Virus record (IMG/VR): IMGVR_UViG_3300010396_000002
Span: 62,001-126,000 of that record
Length of the DNA stretch: 64,000 nucleotides
Origin: a virus
Strand: one strand, 5' to 3'
Shown here: in pieces, positions 38,577 through 45,155 of the stretch
Position numbering within the stretch: position 1 is the first letter of the stretch
Layout: each line of letters opens with the position of its first letter
The notes under the pieces: model-generated
The model's input: the letters and a program-made list of their open reading frames with translations, nothing else
Told to the model about the DNA's origin: nothing
Databases searched by the model: none
Made by a program: the position numbers and the translations under genes

Positions 38577-38795
38577 ATGAGCGACAAGCAATGGCACGAC
38601 GACCGCATCCCGATGGAGTACCGGATCCGCGCTGCGCGCGAGCACAATGCGCGGATGGACGAGCTGATCGCGGCGAGCGAGGAAGAGGCGCGCCGCCTCG
38701 ATGGTCTTGGAGACCACGTGCGCGCGGAGCAGTGCCGCCGAGACGCGGCCGAGTTCGCAGCGCAAAAGACCGACTTCGGAGCGGACGCCGCATGA
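38577..38795 (+). CDS. Small charged helical protein, 72 residues
   Basis: SDKQWHDDRIPMEYRIRAAR, then a continuous charged helix (EHNARMDELIAASEEEARRL) rich in Arg and Glu. Possibly a coiled coil. No family is recognised. Bounded by stem-loop copies 14 and 15. Confidence 0.65.
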   Translation: MSDKQWHDDRIPMEYRIRAAREHNARMDELIAASEEEARRLDGLGDHVRAEQCRRDAAEFAAQKTDFGADAA

Positions 38796-38853
38796 TCAGC
38801 GCAGAGCCGGGGGCCCTTCGGGGTTGCCCGGCTCGCGGTCGTGGAGGGACACC
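38796..38853 (+). repeat. Stem-loop cassette element, copy 15
   Basis: AGCCGGG pairs with CCCGGCT; inner CCC-TTCG-GGG carries a UUCG-type tetraloop. GGAGGG precedes the ATG. Confidence 0.85.
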
Positions 38854-39045
38854 ATGTCCACGAAGAAGAAGGACCCGCCGCCCAAGGCGATCTGCCGCTG
38901 CAAGGTCGCCCACGCGATCACCCAGCGCGAGCGAGAAGAGGCGATGCTGGCTCTCCAGTGGGCCCGCCAGGACAAGGACGCCAAGGCGATCAGCATCGCG
39001 CTCGCCAGGCTAGAGCCGTGCCCGTGCGTACCGAAGGAGACCTGA
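38854..39045 (+). CDS. Small protein with CxC motifs, 63 residues
   Basis: STKKKDPPPKAICRCKVAHA, a helix (TQREREEAMLALQWARQDKD) and CPCVPKET at the end. The two CxC pairs could bind one metal. Separated from the next gene by three bases only. Confidence 0.6.
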   Translation: MSTKKKDPPPKAICRCKVAHAITQREREEAMLALQWARQDKDAKAISIALARLEPCPCVPKET

Positions 39046-39048
39046 GCC

Positions 39049-39996
39049 ATGAGCTATCGCGTATTCTTCTCGTTCTCGAAGGGGCTCGCCAAGCCCATCC
39101 TGGTCCCCAAGGGGACGCTCGCGGCGCTCCAGGAGCACGTTGCCCGCGTCGAGAAGGCGCTCGGGCTCAAGGTCGAGAAGTACAGGGACAACCCGGCGCA
39201 CTGGCGCGACACCACGCCGACCACGGACATCTCCGACGAAGACTTCTGCAAGCTCGTCGAGGAGCACAACCGCTGGGTGCGCTGGGTCTACAACTGGTTC
39301 GGGGAATGGTCGGAGGCCACCCGGAAGAAGCAAGCGCCCAAGGATGGATGGGGGCGATGGGAGCGCAGATTCGGGCCGGATCTCCATCTCTACTTCACCG
39401 GGTGCAACATCAAGTCCGATCCGCCCGACACGCTCACGCCCGCCGACGCGCAGACGTTCTGGCACGGCCTCCAAGAGCTGGAGGTGCCCGTCGAGCGGTG
39501 GTCGCGCGACTACTACGTCAGCCGGATGCAGCACCTTTACGAGGTCATGCGCGGCAACGAGAGCGAGGGCGTAACCTTCAACGCGAAGAAGTCGCTCACT
39601 CCGCGACAGGCCGCAGCCGTGGTCTGCCTGTTCTCATCGTACATCGACTCGCACGACATGCGCCTCGACGTGCCCAACGGATACGACCACCTCGCGTCGT
39701 CGTACGACGGTGGCTACGACTGGTGCTCCACGTGCGGCCCGGTGCATCCAGACGACTCCAGGCAGAGCAACTGCCGGCGCAAGGGATGCGACCTCCGGTC
39801 CGAGCGCGGCGAGCTGTCCTGGGTCTTGAAGGACAAGGCCGCGGGCGCCTACCTCGGCATGGCGCCAGGGTCCTGGCCCACCAAGCTCAACAAGAAGGTC
39901 CGCCACTTCACCAGCCGCTGCGAGGCCGAGGAGCGAGCGAAGAAGTACACGAAGCGCGCTCTCGTCGTCGTGCCGGTCGGCAAGCGAGACAGGTAA
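39049..39996 (+). CDS. Hypothetical protein with C-terminal Cys region, 315 residues
   Basis: Begins SYRVFFSFSKGLAKPILVPK and is rich in Trp/Tyr (HNRWVRWVYNWFGEWSEATR). A central block (RFGPDLHLYFTGCNIKSDPP) is beta-like, and near residue 225-245 there is WCSTCGPVHPDDSRQSNCRR with a further C (zinc-like). It ends in a basic helix. No enzyme motif is recognised. Confidence 0.75.
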   Translation: MSYRVFFSFSKGLAKPILVPKGTLAALQEHVARVEKALGLKVEKYRDNPAHWRDTTPTTDISDEDFCKLVEEHNRWVRWVYNWFGEWSEATRKKQAPKDGWGRWERRFGPDLHLYFTGCNIKSDPPDTLTPADAQTFWHGLQELEVPVERWSRDYYVSRMQHLYEVMRGNESEGVTFNAKKSLTPRQAAAVVCLFSSYIDSHDMRLDVPNGYDHLASSYDGGYDWCSTCGPVHPDDSRQSNCRRKGCDLRSERGELSWVLKDKAAGAYLGMAPGSWPTKLNKKVRHFTSRCEAEERAKKYTKRALVVVPVGKRDR

Positions 39997-40019
39997 CGCG
40001 GGCAGAGGAGATCGATCCC

Positions 40020-40283
40020 ATGAACGACGACAACGAGACCACACCGAAGCGCGGAGCGCTGGACCAGCTCCTGACGATGTACCACCGCCTCATGATGCGC
40101 GGCGACGGGCCCGTCATCCAGCTCTCGCCGTTCTACTTCGACGACGGGCACTGGAGGACAGATGTCCAAGTTCTGATCGGCGGCCAGGTCGTCGCCGACG
40201 GCGAGGGGCGCACGGCGGAGGAGGCCGCAGAGAAGGCGCTCGCCAGGCTGCGCGAGCGTGCCGCGCAGTTCCCCGACGTCTGA
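40020..40283 (+). CDS. Small hypothetical protein, 87 residues
   Basis: NDDNETTPKRGALDQLLTMY, then FYFDDGHWRTDVQVLIGGQV followed by a helix ending ALARLRERAAQFPDV. The beta-beta-helix end recalls a small DUF-type dsRNA-binding-like fold, but nothing is claimed. GCAGAGGAG precedes the ATG. Confidence 0.6.
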   Translation: MNDDNETTPKRGALDQLLTMYHRLMMRGDGPVIQLSPFYFDDGHWRTDVQVLIGGQVVADGEGRTAEEAAEKALARLRERAAQFPDV

Positions 40284-40301
40284 CCGCTCGTGGATTCGGT
40301 C

Positions 40302-40332
40302 GAGCCTGCCCCTTTCCACGAGGAGCAGGCTC
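40302..40332 (+). repeat. Hairpin of a different type between two genes
   Basis: GAGCCTGC and GCAGGCTC (8-bp perfect) enclose 15 bases between genes. It lacks the GCGCA flank and CCCCGG-type stem of the main element family. Confidence 0.5.
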
Positions 40333-40367
40333 CGCCGGGCATCGAGCCCACGGGAAGGAGATCCCCC

Positions 40368-40856
40368 ATGAAGCCTCAACCGCCGCCCCTGCGGCTTGGT
40401 CCGAACGTGCAGTGGTTGGTCGACGGCGCGCTCTCCCGCAAGGGAGGGCCCGTCTCGCCGGAGACCCAGGGCCTGCTCTTCTGGAGCAAGTTTACCAGCG
40501 CCGACCTCCTCGAGCTGGCCGCCTGGTGCCTCGCCGAGGCCGGTACCTCCAAGACCCCGGAGATCAACCGGGCCTACGACGACGTGACCCTCCTGGCCAC
40601 CGCGGTGCGCCTCGACGAGGATCTCGCCGCCATCGTCCGCGACTTCGACGACGAGGTGACGCGGGTCAAGCTGACGGCGGTCGCGTACGACGAGGCTGGT
40701 GCGGAGCGGTCCAAGCCGGTCCGCCAGGTCCCCTACGTCCTGACGTCCAGAGCCCGCGAGGACGCGATGCACTGGCTGAAGCGTCCGCTCTCCGAGCCCG
40801 AGGCTCAGGCGCTGGAGGCGTGCATCAGGCGTTGCCTCACGGAGCCGGCGTCGTGA
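40368..40856 (+). CDS. Hypothetical protein, 162 residues
   Basis: KPQPPPLRLGPNVQWLVDGA, then LLFWSKFTSADLLELAAWCL and helical stretches to SEPEAQALEACIRRCLTEPA. The acidic, helical middle (VRLDEDLAAIVRDFDDEVTR) is typical of small regulators, but no family is recognised. GGAAGGAG precedes the ATG; the end overlaps the next GTG. Confidence 0.7.
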   Translation: MKPQPPPLRLGPNVQWLVDGALSRKGGPVSPETQGLLFWSKFTSADLLELAAWCLAEAGTSKTPEINRAYDDVTLLATAVRLDEDLAAIVRDFDDEVTRVKLTAVAYDEAGAERSKPVRQVPYVLTSRAREDAMHWLKRPLSEPEAQALEACIRRCLTEPAS

Positions 40857-41092
40857 ACGTGCAGCAAGAGGAGCGGGTCCGGGAGCTGAGTGAGGCGGCC
40901 GCACATTGGGACAAGCTCGCTGAGGAGCAAGACTCGATCGCCGCGGAGGGCAACCCGCTCGACTGCCCCGACACTTGCGCGGAGCGCGCGAAGATGTACC
41001 GGCGCACCGCCGAGTCGCTCCGGTTGCAGATCGCGACGGGTGTCGCGCACTGCGCGTGCTGCCTCAAGCCCGTGGGAAGGAGCTGGCCGTGA
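40853..41092 (+). CDS. Small helical Cys-containing protein, 79 residues
   Basis: A charged helix (ERVRELSEAAAHWDKLAEEQ), CPDTCAERAKMYRRTAESLR and HCACCLKPVG. Two Cys pairs may bind metal. Both ends overlap neighbours by four bases (GTGA). Confidence 0.65.
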   Translation: MNVQQEERVRELSEAAAHWDKLAEEQDSIAAEGNPLDCPDTCAERAKMYRRTAESLRLQIATGVAHCACCLKPVGRSWP

Positions 41093-41238
41093 TCACGATC
41101 CCCACCAAGGCGGACGTCGTCGCCGCGATGCAGGCAGCGCTCACCGCTGCGCTCTCGACCAAGGATCCGTGGGGCAACGACTGGGCGACCGGCGTGCTCG
41201 GCGCGACGAGCACGGCACCCCGCTCTGATACGCGTTGA
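41089..41238 (+). CDS. Very small protein, 49 residues
   Basis: MITIPTKADVVAAMQAALTA then ALSTKDPWGNDWATGVLG and a Thr/Ser-rich end. AAGGAG is the ribosome site and the GTG overlaps the preceding stop. Its last codons and the TGA lie in the stem of element copy 16. Confidence 0.55.
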   Translation: MITIPTKADVVAAMQAALTAALSTKDPWGNDWATGVLGATSTAPRSDTR

Positions 41239-41289
41239 CCCCCGCATCCTCTCACGAGGACCGGGGGTCAACGCGTCAGGGGGGGACTG
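41229..41289 (+). repeat. Stem-loop cassette element, copy 16 (longest stem)
   Basis: ACGCGTTGACCCCCG pairs perfectly with CGGGGGTCAACGCGT (15 bp), and inner TCCTC pairs with GAGGA around TCAC. The stem includes the stop codon of the upstream gene. GGGGGG and GGGAG ribosome sites follow. Confidence 0.88.
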
Positions 41290-42111
41290 ATGAGGGAGAC
41301 CATGGCCAGAAGGAACGCAGCACGAGGAACGATCCAGGTGAGCGACGAGGTGCGCAGCATCCTGGAGCTCTACATCGACGGGTGCACCGGCAACCTCGCC
41401 CCCAAGATCGAGCGGCGGCTCAGCCGCGACGAGTACACGAAGGTCAACGAGGTGCTCGTCGCCGCTGGGGGGCGCTGGCAAGGAACGCTCAAGGTCCCCG
41501 GCCGCACCGAGAAGGGTGCCCACGTCTTCCCCCTGGGCAGCGACGCGCGCGCTCTCATCCGCGCCGTGTTCGAGTCGGGCGAGGTCGCCGACCCGAAGCG
41601 TGGGGACTTCTTCCCCACCCCCGACGACCTGGCTCACGACATGGCGAAGCTCGCCGGGTGCACGTCCGGGATGACCGTCCTCGAGCCAAGCGCAGGCAAG
41701 GGCCCCATCGCCGCAGCGGCACGCATCTATGGCGCCACGGTGCTTGTGGTCGAGGAGGACGGCGAGCGCCGGGCCCATCTCCAGGCCCGCCAGTTCCAGG
41801 TGCTGCCCGGCGGCATCAACGACTTCCTGGCCATCCCGCCGGCGCCGATGTTCGACGCCGTCGTGATGAACCCGCCATGGTCCCGGCAGCAGGACATCGC
41901 CCACGTCACGCACGCGCTCAAGTTCGTGAAGCCCGGCGGGCGTCTCGTCGCCGCCATGTGGCCTGCCTGGCAAACCAGCACGTTCAAGGTCGCAGAGGCG
42001 TTTCGCAAGCTGCTCTCGGGCCTTCAGCACGACGTCACCGAGATCCCCGCAGGCACCTTCGCCGAGAGCGGGACGCAGATGGCCGGCGTGCTCCTCGTCG
42101 TGCAGATGTAG
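41290..42111 (+). CDS. N6-adenine (or N4-cytosine) DNA methyltransferase
   Basis: A 273-residue protein. Motif I LEPSAGKG at 131-138 binds SAM; motif IV NPPW at 194-197 is the catalytic loop of amino-methyltransferases; FFPTPDDLA upstream and LKFVKPGGRLVAAM downstream complete the fold. The N-terminal 100 residues are a separate, helical part that may read DNA. Starts at ATG 41290 or, with a better GGGAG site, at 41302. Preceded by element copy 16, followed by copy 17. Confidence 0.85.
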   Translation: MRETMARRNAARGTIQVSDEVRSILELYIDGCTGNLAPKIERRLSRDEYTKVNEVLVAAGGRWQGTLKVPGRTEKGAHVFPLGSDARALIRAVFESGEVADPKRGDFFPTPDDLAHDMAKLAGCTSGMTVLEPSAGKGPIAAAARIYGATVLVVEEDGERRAHLQARQFQVLPGGINDFLAIPPAPMFDAVVMNPPWSRQQDIAHVTHALKFVKPGGRLVAAMWPAWQTSTFKVAEAFRKLLSGLQHDVTEIPAGTFAESGTQMAGVLLVVQM

Positions 42112-42123
42112 TACCTTCGCTCC

Positions 42124-42189
42124 TGGACGACGCGCAGACCCCCGGGCTCCATCTGAGCCGCGGGGGCCGCGTCGTTGAAGGAGATCGAC
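42124..42189 (+). repeat. Stem-loop cassette element, copy 17
   Basis: CCCCCG pairs with CGGGGG; inner GGCTC pairs with GAGCC; outer GACG pairs with CGTC. GAAGGAG precedes the ATG at 42190. Confidence 0.85.
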
Positions 42190-42432
42190 ATGCCCAAGCA
42201 CTGGCCCATCTGTCCCGCCATCGCCTACTGCCTGCGCGTCCTCGCGCTCGACATCGAGAGCAACCCCCAGGGCATCAACCCCGAGGGCGACACCATCGGC
42301 GACATCCTGAACGAGGACACCGAGAACGACCCGCGCACGGAGGAGGGCTTCCGGCGCTGGCTCAACGTGCACGGCGGTTTCTCCTCGGAGGAGATCGCGG
42401 CCGCCGTCGCGGAGGTCTACGCAAGGTCATGA
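42190..42432 (+). CDS. Small acidic protein, 80 residues
   Basis: PKHWPICPAIAYCLRVLALD, then an acidic middle (SNPQGINPEGDTIGDILNED) and helix EEIAAAVAEVYARS. No family is recognised. Starts after element copy 17; the stop overlaps the next ATG. Confidence 0.65.
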   Translation: MPKHWPICPAIAYCLRVLALDIESNPQGINPEGDTIGDILNEDTENDPRTEEGFRRWLNVHGGFSSEEIAAAVAEVYARS

Positions 42433-42818
42433 GACTCGCCATCGCCAACAAGGCCATCCTGCTCACTGGCGACGGGCCTCCCATCCTTCGCGTCGAAGGG
42501 CTCGAGACCGCTGCCTACGGCCCAACGTGCGCGGAGATCCGCTTGACCCGTCAGCGGTTCAAGCGCCTCTTTGGGGTGGCGCCTGTCATCCGCATCCAAG
42601 GACGCTTCCACCGCGACGCTATGCTCCAGCGCGACGCCAGCGATGCGGCCGGCCCCGATGTCTGGCCCCTCATGAACAACCCCGAGCCGGTCGTCTTCGT
42701 TGGTAAAGAGTACATCACGATCCGGCTCACCTACCCCATCGCGAAACGGGACACGCTGCGGGTCTTTCCGGAAAAGGGGCGCAATGTGCAGATCCGTTTC
42801 ACGCTCCCCAATACGTAA
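42429..42818 (+). CDS. Hypothetical protein, 129 residues
   Basis: Beta-rich: RLAIANKAILLTGDGPPILR, then FKRLFGVAPVIRIQGRFHRD and EYITIRLTYPIAKRDTLRVF at the end. No motif is recognised. Coupled to the preceding gene by ATGA overlap; copy 18 of the stem-loop element follows. Confidence 0.65.
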   Translation: MRLAIANKAILLTGDGPPILRVEGLETAAYGPTCAEIRLTRQRFKRLFGVAPVIRIQGRFHRDAMLQRDASDAAGPDVWPLMNNPEPVVFVGKEYITIRLTYPIAKRDTLRVFPEKGRNVQIRFTLPNT

Positions 42819-42874
42819 AGCGCGCACCCCGGGGGCTACGGCTCGCCGGGGCTGACGCGTCGAAGGAGGCCGAC
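42819..42874 (+). repeat. Stem-loop cassette element, copy 18
   Basis: CCCCGG pairs with CCGGGG; flanks GCGCGC and GACGCGTC. GAAGGAGG precedes the ATG at 42875. Confidence 0.85.
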
Positions 42875-43075
42875 ATGCAAGACGACCAGGATGGGGGGCT
42901 GCTCGCGCGGGCCGACGAAGCGCTCGACCTGCGCACCAGCATCGAGAAGTGGCAGGCCGAGATCGACGCTGGCGGCATCTCGCCCGAGCGGCGCAAGGAT
43001 CTGCGCACGTCGATCCGCCTTGCGGAGAAGCGGTGCGCGGAACTGTTGCGGGGTCCGAAGGGAGGCGCGCGATGA
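42875..43075 (+). CDS. Small helical protein, 66 residues
   Basis: QDDQDGGLLARADEALDLRT and then a charged helix (RRKDLRTSIRLAEKRCAELL). The repeated LRTSI suggests a helical duplication. No family is recognised; overlaps the next gene by four bases. Confidence 0.65.
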   Translation: MQDDQDGGLLARADEALDLRTSIEKWQAEIDAGGISPERRKDLRTSIRLAEKRCAELLRGPKGGAR

Positions 43076-43560
43076 ACACGACCCACCTACGGCGCATGCT
43101 CGCCTCGCAGATCCGCCGCGGCGCCTGGAAGGGGCGCGACTGCTGGTGGACGCTGAAGGCGTTCGTACGCGCCGTGCCCGAGCTGACCTGGAACGCGATC
43201 ACCGAGCTCTCGGGCAAGGTCTCCGGCTGCGGCTGCACCGACGACGAGGCCGAGGTCTGTGGCACCAGCGACTGGTGTTATTGCCCGTGCCATCCGGAGA
43301 ACGCAGAGAAGCGCTCCCCATGCCGTTGCGGCGAGCCGCAGACCGCCCACGACCCGAGCGGGATCCCCGGCGTGTGCGACGGGTACGACCCGCAGACCGA
43401 CAAGCACCTCGCGTGCGACCAGTGCGGCGAGAACCCCCTGGTCGAGTACAACGCGAAGGCCGGCGACCGCTGCCCCAGGCACGCGTTGCCGGATCCGCGC
43501 AGTTCCTGCAATGGCATGCTCCGCGTGACCGGATGCGGCGACCCGGAGTGCTGCCGATGA
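43072..43560 (+). CDS. Cys-rich protein with several zinc-like sites, 162 residues
   Basis: At least 17 cysteines: CGCTDDEAEVCG, CYCPCHPENAEKRSPCRCGE, ACDQCGENPL, RCPRHAL and CGDPECCR. The N-terminus is basic (THLRRMLASQIRRGAWKGRD). A multi-zinc protein is likely; function unknown. Overlaps neighbours at both ends. Confidence 0.7.
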   Translation: MNTTHLRRMLASQIRRGAWKGRDCWWTLKAFVRAVPELTWNAITELSGKVSGCGCTDDEAEVCGTSDWCYCPCHPENAEKRSPCRCGEPQTAHDPSGIPGVCDGYDPQTDKHLACDQCGENPLVEYNAKAGDRCPRHALPDPRSSCNGMLRVTGCGDPECCR

Positions 43561-43943
43561 GCGCGTCCGCCGTCTGGCAGCGGCTCGCCGGTCCGGCGTG
43601 CGCGCGACGAGGCGCCCGCGCCGTGCTGCGGGACATCAACGGCGACCTGATGACCCTAGGCAAGGTGCTCGCAGCCATCTGCAAGGCGTCGCAGACGCCG
43701 CCAATCGCGACGCTCCGGCGCCGGTACACGGCACAGTGGAACGCGCGCATCCGCGTGCGCCGGTTCCTGCATGGCGTCGCGGTTGGCAAGACGCCAGCGC
43801 CTCCAGCGTCTTCTGCATCGGTCCGGAACCTGATCCGACGACTGGAGGCGCAGCTCTGCTCCTGCGAACACTCCAAGGGCCATCGCTGCGTCGAGCAGCG
43901 CGCGATGCGTGCCGCCGCGGCCCTCTTGCGAGGCGAGCCGTGA
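43557..43943 (+). CDS. Basic protein with C-terminal Cys motif, 128 residues
   Basis: ASAVWQRLAGPACARRGARA...LGKVLAAICKASQTPPIATL, then NARIRVRRFLHGVAVGKTPA and CSCEHSKGHRC near the end. Strongly basic. No family is recognised. Confidence 0.65.
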   Translation: MSASAVWQRLAGPACARRGARAVLRDINGDLMTLGKVLAAICKASQTPPIATLRRRYTAQWNARIRVRRFLHGVAVGKTPAPPASSASVRNLIRRLEAQLCSCEHSKGHRCVEQRAMRAAAALLRGEP

Positions 43944-44317
43944 CGGAGCGCGCCACGCACACGACGCCCAAGGGCGCCGTCGTCCCGATCTTCGCCGGCA
44001 AGCTCCACGACTGGAGCAACGTCAACGGCGACGATCCCAAGGGGCTCGGTACGATCGAGGTCATCGTCCACGAGACCTTCGTGCAATGGGTCTACCTGTA
44101 CCCGAGGCACCCGCCGACAGCGATCCACGTCCCCAACGGGCTCGACCCGAACGAGCCTCCACCGCTCCCGAAGCCGGAGAGCATGTGGGCCAAGTGCAAC
44201 TGCTCCAAGGCGGTCGGAGGCTCCGAGCACATCTGCGGCGGCTGCGGCCAGCCCTACTTCATCGAGATCCACGGCTGGGCCGATGGGTACTGCACCTACT
44301 GCTACCACCGAGGTTGA
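43940..44317 (+). CDS. Hypothetical protein with a C-terminal zinc ribbon, 125 residues
   Basis: GAVVPIFAGKLHDWSNVNGD, FVQWVYLYPRHPPTAIHVPN, and a ribbon KCNCSKAVGG...CGGCGQPYF...CTYCY. It looks like a small multi-Cys binding domain after a beta sandwich-like part. GTG 43940 overlaps the preceding stop. Confidence 0.65.
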   Translation: MTERATHTTPKGAVVPIFAGKLHDWSNVNGDDPKGLGTIEVIVHETFVQWVYLYPRHPPTAIHVPNGLDPNEPPPLPKPESMWAKCNCSKAVGGSEHICGGCGQPYFIEIHGWADGYCTYCYHRG

Positions 44318-44319
44318 AC

Positions 44320-44742
44320 ATGACGCGCGAGCAGATGATCGCCATCGTGACCGAACGAAGCGCCGGAGCGACGCCCGCCGTCGACCCGTGCCGCGTGTAT
44401 GACGCGAGCGGGGCCTACGTCTGGTTCGACGAGAACGCGACGGAGTTGGACGTGTGCGAGCGGTGCGCCGACAAACTGGTCGAGCGACGCAGCACGGGAA
44501 CCGATTCCATCGAGGTCTTCCCCCGCGGTGAGAAGACCGACGTGATCCATTCCTGCGGCGGATGCGGTTGCCCGCTCCTCGACGTCCTCACCAAGGATGG
44601 CGCGGAAGACGAGCTGTCTCACTGGGAGACGCACGGCGCGCCGAAGGACGCCGGCGAGTGGCGCGAGTTCGGCCTCATGGTCCAGTCGATCCCCGACGAG
44701 CACCTCCCGCGCGTCGTCCCCTTCCTCAGCACAGGAGCTTGA
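44320..44742 (+). CDS. Hypothetical protein with Cys pairs, 140 residues
   Basis: TREQMIAIVTERSAGATPAV, DVCERCADKLVER and SCGGCGCPLLDVLTKDG, zinc-like pairs in a small acidic protein. The C-terminus is acidic with W residues. Starts within a base or two of the previous stop. No family is recognised. Confidence 0.65.
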   Translation: MTREQMIAIVTERSAGATPAVDPCRVYDASGAYVWFDENATELDVCERCADKLVERRSTGTDSIEVFPRGEKTDVIHSCGGCGCPLLDVLTKDGAEDELSHWETHGAPKDAGEWREFGLMVQSIPDEHLPRVVPFLSTGA

Positions 44743-44744
44743 GC

Positions 44745-45155
44745 ATGGAAGCGTTCATCCACATCGACAGCTTCGCTGGGAGGACCAAGCACAAGGTCAA
44801 CGTGATCGGCGCGACGCCGAAGCGGTTCCGCGTCGAGGTCATCGACCAGTTTGTGACCGTTGCCACGCGCAAGCACCACAAGGGCTCCGTCCTCCTGGTG
44901 CCGCGCTACGCCGTGCGCGACGAGGCCGGCAAGCCGATCGAGTGCCCCGACGCGTTCCTCGAGAACGATCACGGCTTCTTCACGCTGACGCCGGTGTCAG
45001 ACAAGGCGAAGGACTGGCTCTTCGCTCACTGCAACCCGAAGCCACGTCGAGGCGATTCACTGCACTTCGACGACCGCCAGTACGTGCAGGAGATCCTCGT
45101 CGCCATGAAGTTCAACGCGGGGCTCGTCTGGGTCGCGGGGAGGGTGCGGGTGTGA
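44745..45155 (+). CDS. Hypothetical protein, 136 residues
   Basis: EAFIHIDSFAGRTKHKVNVI followed by basic strands (PKRFRVEVIDQFVTVATRKH), GKPIECPDAFLEND and DKAKDWLFAHCNPKPRRGDS. It resembles a small beta-barrel, perhaps RNA- or DNA-binding. Its GTGA end overlaps the C5-methyltransferase gene. Confidence 0.65.
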   Translation: MEAFIHIDSFAGRTKHKVNVIGATPKRFRVEVIDQFVTVATRKHHKGSVLLVPRYAVRDEAGKPIECPDAFLENDHGFFTLTPVSDKAKDWLFAHCNPKPRRGDSLHFDDRQYVQEILVAMKFNAGLVWVAGRVRV

